A stretch of DNA of 64,000 bases from Suillus spraguei (lineage: Eukaryota > Basidiomycota > Agaricomycetes > Boletales > Suillaceae). Shown here piece by piece: positions 54,765 through 64,000 of the stretch. Position 1 is the first letter of the stretch. Each line of letters begins with the position of its first letter. The stretch spans positions 310,001 through 374,000 of the forward strand of contig JABCPU010000007.1 in assembly GCA_016800925.1 (NCBI GenBank). Direction: 5' to 3'. The translations under genes were made by a program, and so were the position numbers. The notes below the pieces were generated by a model. It did no database searches. It worked only from the letters and a program-made list of their open reading frames with translations, and had not been told where the DNA came from.

Positions 54765-55164
54765 TGTTAAGATCGTACTCAATTAAAAGGTTAATCTGGA
54801 AGGGCTTGGCCTCAGCTCGTGCGCTATGCCCCTTTGCTGAGTATGGTGCCCTTAATTTCTATAGGGTCACACATGTCCAGAGGAAGTCCAGATATGGGGA
54901 TGCGAAGTCCGGCAGACTTCTGGACATAAGAGTGAGAAGATTAAAGGCTACCATGGACAAAGTCCAGAGTAGAAACAGATAGTATAAAGACTACCCAAAG
55001 GTAGAGCTGGAGGTATGACTGAGGACGGAGGTCCAAGGTCCGGAGTGGACAAGAGAACAAGCTCAAGTCTGGATGAGGTTCAGAGGCAGACTAAGTCCAG
55101 AAGAATGAGCAGAAACTAAGTTGATATTCAAACTGAAGTACTACAGAGATTTACAGGTGGTTTA
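54765..55164 (-). repeat. 5' LTR of family B copy 2, truncated
   Basis: TGTTAAGATCGTACTC onward, matching LTR-B as far as GGTGGTTTA, where the Tc1 copy begins. The sequence beyond Tc1 is not LTR-B, so the remainder was lost. Confidence 0.85.
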
Positions 55165-56125
55165 CAGTGGCTCAAAAAACTGTCCGCATGTTTTGGCATC
55201 CCATACAGCCCCATACCATTAAAGAACCTCCTCCAAACTTGACAGTCCCATTAACCTCTCTGTCTGTTAGGCCATCTCCCTTCTTTTTCCATACATACAC
55301 CTTCCCATCTGACCCAATCCTATTGATTTTGGTCTCATCTGACCATATAACACGCTTCCAGTCCTCTACAGTCCAGTGTTGATGAGCTAAGGCAAAGGCT
55401 AGTCTTCTCTGCCTATGTTTGATGGAGAGAAGAGGCTTTTTCTTCTTTGTTACTGCCTTGAGAACATTCCTCACAGTTTGTGAAGAGACAGGGGTAGTGA
55501 TGGTGGAATTGATATAATGGGTGGCTTGGACAGCATTATCAGCCTTTCCTGTAGTGATATGTTGGATAATAGCCCTTTTGTCAGTAGAGGTAAGCTTGGA
55601 TGGACGTCCTCCACAAGAGTTTTCCTTGTCTGGGTGGCTTTCTTTGATGAACTTGGCCACAGTGGACTTGCATACTCCAGTTCTAGAGGAAATTTGGCGA
55701 GCAGAGAGGCCAGCATAAGACAGAGAGAGGATATTATCTCTTTGAGCAGAGGAGATGGCTTTCATGGTGATTATGACTATGATACATGAGATATTCTGGT
55801 TTATATAGTTAGATATAGTCATAAAATAACATAATGACACCACTTTATAATTTATATAATAGTGGCATGATTTTTATGGTGTCATAAATAATGATTTATA
55901 TAGTTTTAATATACACTCAAAAAACTGTCCACATGAGTCATCATTTTATAAGCCTTATATCTCCACCATATCTCCGCCGATTCCCACGGTGTAGGGCTCA
56001 AATAAAAGCCCTGACGCCATACTACAATGTGGTATAAGTATGTCCTTGAGGAATTTGTTCATTCTCACACAATATCATAGATAGTGAAAAATGTCAAAAC
56101 ATGCGGACAGTTTTTTGAGCCACTG
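55165..56125 (-). mobile_element. Tc1/mariner element, internally deleted copy
   Basis: 961 bp with TA on both sides (55163-55164, 56126-56127). Relative to 24749-26350 exactly 641 bp are missing, joined at a shared CAT (24781-24783 and 25422-25424). It keeps both termini but only a short left repeat. Confidence 0.93.
55172..55765 (-). pseudogene. Tc1 transposase, N-terminal fragment
   Basis: Starts MKAISSAQRDNILS at 55765 and runs 198 codons through the DNA-binding domains and the first catalytic Asp (WSDETKINR), then at WGCMG enters the inverted repeat (CQNMRTVF) and stops. The second Asp and Glu are gone, so it cannot cut DNA, but it could still bind ends and interfere. It differs from copy 1 by N to D at residue 10. 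Confidence 0.92.
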
Positions 56126-56127
56126 TA

Positions 56128-57355
56128 TGCTTCGAATATTACAATATTGATATTCCTCCTAGCATAGCCACTAATAGTCACCTGATCTCAAATTTATGCA
56201 TAGCCATCAATATCTCACATGACTTCTTCTCACACCCTTGAGCATATTACAAATCAAACCATGACAATATTCAATAAATAGGGTAGGTTAACACCCCTAC
56301 AAAATGTGGGAAAAGTAGCATAGCCATTCAATTTGTCTATATAAGACCCACCTTTTTGTCAATAAAAAGAGAGATTTCTCCCCCTCAGAAATATAACTCA
56401 GAGTGAAGTGTCAAGAACATTGTCAACAACAGTAAGATTGGAAGTCTACTCTGTGAGATAGCACTACCTTGAGCTCACTGTGCTCAACAACTAGCAAGAC
56501 CCTGAGCTCACTGTGTCTGACAACCAGCAAGACAACACATATTTTTCTTTGACAAAATCTTTCTAGTTTTCTTTCATCTTTCCTCTCTCTTTTTCTTTCT
56601 CTGTTGTCTGTTTCCTTGCTTCTGTTTCTTTTGATTCTTTCTCTTTTGATTCTTTTTCTTTGATCTCTTGTTTATCTCTCTCTTTCAAAGTTTGTTGGTG
56701 CTAGTGTCTTTGTGTTTCTAATATTTGTGTTGTCTCTTCAGCCCATCTAAAGCCAGAGTAGCTTAGTGGGAGAGACTTTAAGGGTTGATAGCGACACTTG
56801 ATCTCGCACACCTGAGTAGCGATACTAAGTTAAGGTCTTCACTGACTAATAGACTCTAGTTATTGAAAGGGGACTTGATACTGAAATCCAAGGACGTCCA
56901 TTCCTGCTAACTGCTTAATACCCATAGTGAGTTCCTTGGCAGCAGGTTCAATAGTAAGCTAGAGATCTCTGAAGTAGTGACCAGTCTTGACCAGGGATTC
57001 TATCTGCTTGTCTGAGAAGGTGACTGTTGTAACTTCCCACAAATTGCCATAACACAGTTGTTGCAAACACCTGCATTCCACTGGAGAGAGTAATTCGGCC
57101 AGTTACTTCTGTTTCTTAGTTTGTTTGACTTCTGTGTTTTTCTTTGAAGTTTAAGTTGTTTCAAGAATCTCTGTCATTGTCCAAGAGTTTGCTGATCTCA
57201 CAGAAGTGACTCATTTGCTGACCATAGCCTGGGGAACATAAACAGCCACCCACATACAACCACATTATCAGTCATTGGTATTTGTCTGAATCACTGACCA
57301 TGGAGATATTTGGTTTTATAGGTGTTTATCTATAGATCATCTATCTAAGAAGACA
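56128..57355. other. Non-coding, LTR- or leader-like sequence with a TATA box and short repeats
   Basis: No gene seen. TCTATATAAGACCC at about 56335 looks like a promoter; a 33-bp unit (CTCACTGTG..ACAAC.AGCAAGAC) is duplicated at 56468-56532; 56560-56700 is a long pyrimidine-rich tract. GTAGCTTAGTGGGAGAG at about 56758-56774 matches an RNA polymerase III A box (TRGCNNARYNGG). It may be a Copia-type LTR and leader or a SINE; neither is proven. Confidence 0.3.
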
Positions 57356-57549
57356 GTGGATCAGTAAGCACGAATCGGAAATGAAACATAGGTAACAGAT
57401 CAATAAGCAGGATGTAAATATACATAGCTGGAATGCTGGACATAGGAAAGATACCGAAAGGAGATAGACACTGGGTTAATAGTGGTGATAGAAATTGAGA
57501 TGTAAGAAGGTTTGAATTGGGGGTCTGGATCGGATCTGTGGACTGGTGT
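57356..57549 (-). repeat. LTR-B fragment
   Basis: GGATCAGTAAGCACGAATCG onward matches the interior of LTR-B up to GATCTGTGGACTGG, where another LTR-B is inserted in the opposite orientation. Confidence 0.75.
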
Positions 57550-58315
57550 TGTCATATACCATACTTCTAATCTCAGATCCGACCATATCCGATCAGATCC
57601 GATCAATTCCATATCTGTCCGGTCCACAGATCCTGTCCAAACCACCCATCCGAATGTGCTCACTTCTCGCACCTTAACTCCCTTGTGTATATCAGTGTCT
57701 ATCTCCTTTTGTCATTCCTCCTGTTTCTGGTATTCCGGCTGTGTATTTCTGTCCTATGTCACTGATCCATTACCTGTGTTCATTTCCGATTCATGCTTAC
57801 TGATCCACTGTGCATTAACTAATAGACTTCCGTTACACTTCGTACATAGCCCTCAGTCCTGGACTTGTTGATTATCCGTCTTAGATACTTACAGTATATA
57901 ATCCACTTGTAAATCTCCATAGAACCTTAGTTCGAATATCATCTTAGATTCTGTTCATTCTGCTTCCTCTGGACTTAAGCCACTTTCTGCTCTAAGTCAT
58001 CTTCCGAGACTGGGATTGATTCCTATAGTCTATATCTCCGACTCTATCTTCGGATAGTCTATCTCTGCTAGTTTCTAGTTAGGAATTCGTTCCAAAGCTA
58101 GTCTTAATCTTTGTTCTATTCCTACGTTCCGGATAACCTTCGGACGTATCATATCCGATACCTTCGGACGTCCGGACCCGTCACGCAACTCCTTCTGGAT
58201 CTTCGGACGTATAACTTCTCCCTGAAATAAGGGGCATTACTTGGGAAAGGGGCACAGTGCACGAACTGAGGCCAAAGCCCTTCGGATCTCTCTACCCTTG
58301 AGTACGGTCTTAACA
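57550..58315 (+). repeat. Solo LTR, family B
   Basis: 766 bp, TGTCATATACCATACTTC to GTACGGTCTTAACA (sense on plus), with the perfect duplication GGTGT (57545-57549, 58316-58320). Confidence 0.95.
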
Positions 58316-58320
58316 GGTGT

Positions 58321-59382
58321 CATTCATGGTAAGATTAATACCAAGCTAATATACAAGAAGGAGTCATAGGAAAGATCTAACAGTCCATACTATATCTCTA
58401 AGTTGTCCTATTATTTTGCTCACACTTTGATTGTCTTTTGAATTTTTTGTACTTTGATTTAGTTCCTTCATATTCTATTCCCTTTCATTTTATTCCAGAA
58501 CTTTGTATCCTCAAATTTGATGATTTATAAGACTTTCAGACTTGACTCATCATGTTGTGTCATGATTTATCATGCTTTGTAAGATCTTTGTAAGATTTGA
58601 ACTTTATTTGTAATGTACTTAGTAAAAAGGATGAGTAAGCTCACCCAAAAGGCTTGGTTTGTCAGCTTTTGCATGAACAATCCCTGAGATGACTCAACAG
58701 CTTTTTGTCATGCTTTGTAAGAATTCACTGTATTTATAATGTACTTAGTAAAATAAGCTGACTCAACACACTAAATAGGAAGGTTTCTTACCAATATATA
58801 TGTAGAATCATGCTTAGTAATCAGGGCCTCCAAAATGTATATAAGGAGCCCATTTTCACCTGTAATAACAGCTTCCCACTTTACACTCTTGTCTCCAACC
58901 ATGTGAGAACCATAAGAACTGAAAGTGCAGGCATACTAGCCTTGAAGTAAGACTAAGAAATCTATATCTACTCTACATTATACACTACCTTACAGGGGTT
59001 GACTATATAATATCTAACAGCTCTCAGACTAAGCTTTATGTATATAGGTCTAAAGACTCTCTCTTTCAACAGAAGGGGAGACATGCACTCAGAGAACACG
59101 ACAAAGTGGAAACAGACTTTCATAGGTTGAAACACAATCTACTAGGGTGAAACATACCTACTATACAACACTACTTCAAATCTCAAACTCAACACTTTCA
59201 TGCAGATCTTCAAGAGAAAGACCGTTGAAAGATACTCACCCAAGAACTCAGCATGTTATCTCCCACAAAGTAGAAAAGTCGGAGACCGTGTACTTAAGGA
59301 CTGGCAAGAAGTCTTATCCCTGTACAGTTGTATTGTCACTGTATACATGTTCTATATAAGACCCTTAAGTAGCAAGACACTG
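58321..59382. other. Non-coding AT-rich sequence, unclassified
   Basis: No coding region supported. TGTATATAAGGAGCCC near 58835 is promoter-like, and TATATAATATCTAACA near 59005 could be an LTR end, but no pairing was found. GTACTTAGTAAAA occurs twice (58616, 58742) inside a longer duplicated stretch that includes TCATGCTTTGTAAGA. Confidence 0.3.
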
Positions 59383-59442
59383 GATGGAAGCAGAATCAAC
59401 TGGATCTGACCAGATTGGAGATTGGAAGAATGGTATATGACA
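59383..59442 (-). repeat. Truncated LTR-B end of family B copy 3
   Basis: Ends GAATGGTATATGACA and is followed by a polypurine tract (59443-59460; AAAAGGGGGA on minus) like those at 19741 and 46150. It marks the 3' end of a third family B element. Confidence 0.7.
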
Positions 59443-59633
59443 GGATCCCCCTTTTAGGGCTGATCCTCAGAGGCACAAGAAGCATTGATCCGGATCGGAA
59501 GAGATTAACATGAGACGATGGAGAAGTTTGATGGTTGACCTGCTGAGTCTGTAATCTGACAGATCTTTGGACATCAAGCATCCCAATTGATTCTTACCCC
59601 CCCAACTCAATCCATAATAGCTTTACTTTTTAA

Positions 59634-59866
59634 CATGGCTGACAACTCATCCGGTTCTAAGAAATCTGCTAGGCAGAAACTTTCAGAACTGCAAGAGGCA
59701 CTGGTTGCTGCTGACACTGTAGCTCAGATGGAGGAAGAGGCCAAAAGGAGAAGCACCAGAAGGAAGAGGAGGAATGGAAGCTTCAGGCTGACTTGAAGAG
59801 AATTGAGGAGGCTGAAAATCAAGTGCATGATTGGGCGATTGATTGGAGAATGGTTACAGGGCATGT
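59634..59866 (+). pseudogene. Antisense gene of family B copy 3, 5' fragment
   Basis: ATG then ADNSSGSKKSARQKLSELQE and a Lys/Glu-rich coiled coil, one frame change near 59745, then KRIEEAENQVHDW. It matches the first 75 or so codons of the copies at 19936 and 46326. Beyond about 59866 the sequence switches to a minus-strand integrase, so the rest is absent. Confidence 0.65.
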
Positions 59867-60442
59867 CACTTCTTATAAGTGTTTAGAATCCGAGCAGAGT
59901 TCTTTAGGTTCTTTTCTGGAAGCCATTCATTGTCTCCTGATGAATATCCTTTTCACATCACAAGATATCTTTGGTGATTGCCATACCTTTGTGAGAAAGA
60001 ATCGCTTCAACTTCATATTCTTCTTCTTCAATGATGTCGGGTGGTGTGTTCTAAGAAGTTTGGAGCGTGTACACCATTTTCGCTATAGGTTGATAAGACA
60101 TTGGCATGGAATGTGGGATGAATTTTCCACTGCAGTGGGAGTTTAAGTGTAAATGTGATGGGAGATAGGACCACAGTGATTCAGAAAGGTCCATATCATT
60201 TCGGTGCGAGTTTCTGTGATGGGAGTTTCAGTCTTAGATTAGCTGCTGATAGCCAGACCTTATCTCTGATCTTCCAGGGTGTATACTTATCTCCTCAGGA
60301 TTATTCAGCCATTGTCTGCATAGCAATATTGTGACAGGCAACTTCTTCTCTTATCTTTTGCAGGGATCATACTCAATCTTCTGCTGCAGGGATAGTAGAG
60401 TCAAGAACAAGATGAGGAATGGCATGGGGTTCATATCCCATC

Positions 60443-61939
60443 TGTTAAGACCATACTCAAAGGGTAAAGGATCTAAAGGGCTTTGGCCTCACCTCATACA
60501 CTGTGCCCCTTTCCTGAGTATTGCCCTGTATTTCAGAAGGAGGATATATGTCCAAAGGTCTGAAGGTGATTGCGTGATGGATCCAGATGTCTGAAGGTTA
60601 TCTGGAATGTAAGAATGGAACAAGGTATAAGGCTAGCGTCAGACAGAGTCCTAACTAGAAACTAACAGAAGTAGACTACCCGAAGGTAGAGTCAGAGATA
60701 TAGACTATAGGTGTCATATACCATACTTCTAATCTCAGATCCGATCATATCCGTCCAGATCCGATCGTTTCCATATCCGTCCGGTCCACAGATCCTGTCC
60801 GGACCACCCTTCCGAATGTACTCACTTCTCGCACCTTAACTCCCTGGTGAACATCTGCGTCTATCTCCTTTCGTCATTTCTCCTACTACCGGTACTCCGG
60901 CTGTTTATATTTCCGTCCTGTGTTACTGATCCGTTTCCTGTGTTCATTTCCGATTCATGCTTACTGATCCGCTGTGCAATAACTAATAGACTTCCGTTAC
61001 ACTTCGTACATAGCCCTCGGTCCCGGACTTGCTAATTATCCGTCTTAGATACTTACTGTATATAAACCACTTGTAGATCTCCGTAGAACCTTAGTTCGAA
61101 TATCATCTTAGATTCTACTCATTCTGCCTCCTCCGGACTTAAGCCACTCTCCGCTTTAAGTCACCTTCCGAGACTTAGGATTGACTCCTATAGTCTATAC
61201 CTCCGACTCTATCTTCGGATAGTCCATCTCCGTTAGTTTCTAGTTAGGAACTCATTCCGAAACTAGCCTTAATCTCTGTCCTCTCCTTACGTTCCGAATT
61301 ACCTTCGGACGTATTATATCCGACACCTTCGGACACCCGGATCCGTCGTGCAACCCCTTCTGGGTCTTCGGACGAATAACTCCTCCCTGAAATAAGGGGC
61401 ATTACTCGAGAAAGGGGCACAGTGTACGAACTGAGGCCAAAGCCCTTCGGATCTCTCTACCCTTGAGTACAGTCTTAACAATAGGAGATATTCCTAAGTC
61501 TTGGAAGATGACTGGAGTCGGAAGGAACTCAAGTCCGGAGGAGCAGAATCTAAGATGATATTTGAACTAAGGTTCTACAGAGATTTACAAGTGGTTTATA
61601 TACTGTAAGTAACTGGTACAGATAATTAATGAATCTGGGACCAAGGGCTACATACAGAGCATAACGAAAGTCTATTAGTAAAGGCACAGCGGATTAGTAA
61701 GCACTGGTTCAGAAATGAAACATAGGTAACGGATCAATAAGCAGGATGGATATATACATAGCCAGAATACTGGACACAGGAAAGATACCGAAAGGAGATA
61801 GACACTGGGTTAATAGTGGTGATAGAAGTCGAGATGTTAGAAGGTTCACATGGGTGGTCTGGATCAGATCTGTGGACCAGATGGAAGCAGATTTAATTGG
61901 ATCTGATTGGATTGGAGATCAGAAGTATGGTATATGACA
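60443..61939 (-). repeat. Solo LTR, family B, containing an inverted LTR-B
   Basis: TGTTAAGACCATACTC to GTATATGACA with the perfect duplication CCATC (60438-60442, 61940-61944). Without the nested copy (60712-61480) and its duplication it is 723 bp. Confidence 0.94.
60712..61480 (+). repeat. Solo LTR, family B, nested in another LTR-B
   Basis: 769 bp, TGTCATATACCATACTTC to GTACAGTCTTAACA, with the perfect duplication ATAGG (60707-60711, 61481-61485). CpG-rich, hence probably young. Its TATATAA box is at 61059-61065 and the predicted transcript start AGTTCGAATAT at 61093-61103. Confidence 0.95.
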
Positions 61940-62190
61940 CCATCATGAGAAAGAATGATGAAGCATTTCAGGCATCATGTTTTTGATGATTGTGAACAAA
62001 TTTGGCAATGGGGAAATGTTTGACCCATTCTTCTGGGTTATTGTGGCAATATATGCATAAGTACGTTTCAAATTCTTGGTTTAGACATTCAGTTTGACCA
62101 TCAGTCTGGGGGTGATAAGTGGTAGAGGGAGCAATAGCATATTCAAGGAGATGGGCAAGTTCTTTTGAAAACAGGATAGAAATTGCAGTC

Positions 62191-62426
62191 TGTTATGAAC
62201 TGGGGTGGCATCACCAGCGACAGTGAAAAGACACAGACGGTCTGCTAGGAAGTCTACTATATTCAAAAGAGAATGTGGGCAATGACTATGAGGAAGAGCC
62301 CCACGTAGGATCAAAGGTTTGGTCTAAGAGTCGTGACTCAAAGACGATCAAGAATAGAGACTAAGGCCAAGGAGTGCTTAGACTTAGAGACAATTCAGAC
62401 GACTTAGGTTGGAGACCTAAGCGAAG
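62191..62426 (-). repeat. LTR-A fragment
   Basis: TGTTATGAACTGGGGTGGCATC onward is the reverse complement of the 3' half of LTR-A, up to the GAGACCTAAGCGAAG point where LTR-B is inserted. It lies next to the family A-like integrase piece without intervening sequence. Confidence 0.85.
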
Positions 62427-62751
62427 TGTTAAGACCGTACTCAAAGGGAGAAAGATCTGAAGGGCTTTGGCCTCAGTTCGTGCACTGTGCCCCTTTCCCG
62501 AGTAATGCCCCTTATTTCAGGGAGTAGGTATACGTCCGAAGATCTGGAAGGAGTTGCGTGATGGATCCGGACATCTGAAGGTATCAGATATGATACGTCC
62601 AAAGGTTATCCGGAACGTAGGAATAGAACAAGGATTAAGACTAGCTTCAGAATGAGTTCCTAACTAGAAACTAACAGAGATAGACTATCCGAAGATAGAG
62701 TCGGAGATATAGACTAAAGGAATCAATCCCAAGTCTCAGAAGATGACTTAG
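62427..62751 (-). repeat. LTR-B, left part
   Basis: TGTTAAGACCGTACTC onward for 325 bp of LTR-B, interrupted by LTR-D at 62752. The remaining part would lie beyond the window. Confidence 0.88.
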
Positions 62752-63597
62752 TGTCATATACCGTACATTCAGGTCTGATCCATGGACATCCGGACACCCA
62801 ATCCATACATCCTAGTCCACCCATCCAATCCAGCTCGCATATCCAATCCACCCATCCACTCCAATCCATATCCATCCATATCTAATCCATATCCATATCC
62901 GACTCAGTCCATCCATCCGATCTGATCCACCCATCCAATCCATGTTCATATCTGATCCATGTCCATATCCAATCCATGTCCATATCCAATCCGTGTCCAT
63001 ATCCAATCCATGCTCATATCCGAAACTATTCCTGCACACCTGCACATTACTCCTTTTAGGTTAATACCTGTGTCCAGCTTTCGGTTATCTCTACACCAAT
63101 GGCTTTCGGTTATCTTGACCTTCCGTCTTGATAAGATATTTCGTACAAGTCTTATTTCCAAGTTCATAGCCTTGTGTTCTGCAATGCCTCAAACATAGCC
63201 TCGAACTATCCTTACTTGCCTTCCGGCATGCTACCTACAGTATATAAACTTGTAGTACAACTCCTGCAGACCTCAATCTGATCATTGCTTTCCTACCTCT
63301 GTATATTCCATTGACTTCTGTATCTTATTATCATGTCTATATAAATCCATTTCCATTCCTGCACTTGGGCTCTGGCCCTTGTAAGCTTCCGACTCAGACC
63401 TATGGGATCATTCCCTAGGCCGGAGCCTTGATCCTATGTCCTATATCCTTTTCAAACTTTGTCCATTTCCTGTCTCTCATCCGATTCACCTCCGACTCTA
63501 CCTGTGGTAGTCTTATCCTGTCTGTTTCTATTCCGGACCTTGTCCGAAGTAGTCTATACTACCTCTACACCATATCCGGACCTACTCCTCTCTAGTA
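62752..63597 (+). repeat. LTR-D, left part
   Basis: TGTCATATACCGTACATTC onward, closely matching 28283-29060, with the 17-bp repeat array at about 62940-63025. It is interrupted at TA 63596-63597 by a Tc1 element and continues beyond the window. Confidence 0.9.
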
Positions 63598-64000
63598 CAG
63601 TGGCTCAAAAAACTGTCCGCATGTTTTGACATTTTTCACTATCTATGATATTGTGTGAGAATGAACAAATTCCTCAAGGACATACTTATACCACATTGTA
63701 GTATGGCGTCAGGGCTTTTATTTGAGCCCTACACCGTGGGAATCGGCGGAGATATGGTGGAGATATAAGGCTTATAAAATGATGACTCATGTGGACAGTT
63801 TTTTGAGTGTATATTAAAACTATATAAATCATTATTTATGACACCATAAAAATCATGCCACTATTATATAAATTATAAAGTGGTGTCATTATGTTATTTT
63901 ATGACTATATCTAACTATATAAACCAGAATATCTCATGTATCATAGTCATAATCACCATGAAAGCCATCTCCTCTGCTCAAAGAGATAATATCCTCTCTC
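63598..64000 (+). mobile_element. Tc1/mariner element, third copy, cut by window end
   Basis: Begins CAGTGGCTCAAAAAACTGTC after TA. It matches the transposase-start side of 24749-26350 in reverse orientation, including the inner inverted motif (GGACAGTTTTTTGAGTG near 63794-63810). Confidence 0.95.
63958..64000 (+). CDS. Tc1 transposase, first codons
   Basis: ATG at 63958 starts MKAISSAQRDNILS and the window ends after 14 codons. Residue 10 is Asp as in the deleted copy at 55765. Confidence 0.9.
   Translation, partial: MKAISSAQRDNILS

Larger units (their letters stand above)
46104..55164 (-). mobile_element. Ty3/gypsy element, family B copy 2
   Basis: Sense strand minus. Left: a truncated 3' LTR-B end (to 46149) and polypurine tract (46150-46166, AAGAAGGGGA on minus). 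Then the antisense gene (46326-47265), integrase with chromodomain, RNase H, RT, protease, gag, primer-binding site and a truncated 5' LTR-B (54765-55164). Solo LTR-C (49054-49946) and solo LTR-D (52339-53829) are nested within. RT and integrase active sites are mutated, so the copy is dead. Confidence 0.85.
59867..62190 (-). pseudogene. pol: Family A-like integrase and chromodomain fragment, split by nested LTR-B copies
   Basis: From right to left on minus: SKELAHLLEYAIAPSTTYHP, DGQTECLNQEFETYL and NPEEWVKHFPIAKFVHNHQK (62190-61945), then, beyond the nested LTRs, VNVMGDRTTVIQKGPYHFGA reading frames opposite to the gene in 60430-60140, and a chromodomain (MWKGYSSGDNEWLPEKNLK with one stop, about 59960-59867). 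The order matches family A at 26353-27338 with moderate divergence and several stops. A second family A-type element thus also landed in a family B antisense gene. Confidence 0.7.

Overview
The window looks like repeat-packed, probably methylated heterochromatin from a mushroom-forming basidiomycete (Agaricomycetes). This rests on the mix of families seen: chromodomain Ty3/gypsy elements, CACTA Tnp2, a PIF/Harbinger transposase with its Myb/SANT partner, a Helitron, a Tc1/mariner family, a decayed WD40-plus-membrane-segment protein, and 48-49 bp introns. The species cannot be named from sequence alone. No clearly intact host gene is visible; nearly all coding sequence belongs to mobile elements and most of it is broken.

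Layout. 0-0.9 kb: a WD40-like gene remnant. 1-1.9 kb: a cluster of small hairpins sharing one loop. 2.1-2.6 kb: a solo LTR (family A). 2.6-6.3 kb: a degenerate CACTA Tnp2 transposase. 6.7-11.65 kb: a region flanked by inverted repeat arms, holding a Harbinger-like transposase remnant (split by a solo LTR-A) and a Myb/SANT-like gene. 12.1-15.4 kb: an unrecognised multi-exon minus-strand gene. 16.0-19.0 kb and 36.2-38.3 kb: two ends of one kind of Helitron, now separated by a gypsy element of family B that itself contains a complete gypsy element of family A (20,137-30,768), which in turn contains a Tc1 element and a solo LTR-D. 39-46 kb: nested solo LTRs. 46.1-55.2 kb: a second family B element with two solo LTRs nested in it, ended by a deleted Tc1 copy. 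56-64 kb: more LTR debris, a minus-strand integrase piece, and a four-deep stack ending in a Tc1 copy that runs off the window.

I use five working LTR family names: A (about 476 bp, TGTTAC...GTAACA), B (about 710-770 bp, sense TGTCATATACC...CTTAACA), C (about 890 bp), D (about 1.34-1.49 kb, sense TGTCATATACC...GTAACA) and E (475 bp). Sixteen insertions (15 solo LTRs and one complete element) carry perfect 5-bp target duplications, so the order of nesting can be read directly.

The most interesting system is in family B. It is a chromodomain gypsy element whose gag-pol lies on one strand while a second, intron-containing gene lies tail-to-tail on the other strand next to the 3' LTR. That antisense gene has an N-terminal coiled coil, cysteine clusters like a fungal binuclear zinc cluster, and a conserved DDQAWVVAANNIVAEL block, and it survives in two copies plus a 5' fragment. 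Its intron persists because splice signals are unreadable in the element's own RNA. Families A and B also both show the hallmarks of Tf1-type self-primed reverse transcription: the bases after the 5' LTR are complementary to the predicted 5' end of the transcript, each starting exactly 34 nt downstream of a TATA box. Family A further has a candidate +1 frameshift (UUU UGA) between gag and pol and a third, zinc-knuckle ORF after pol.
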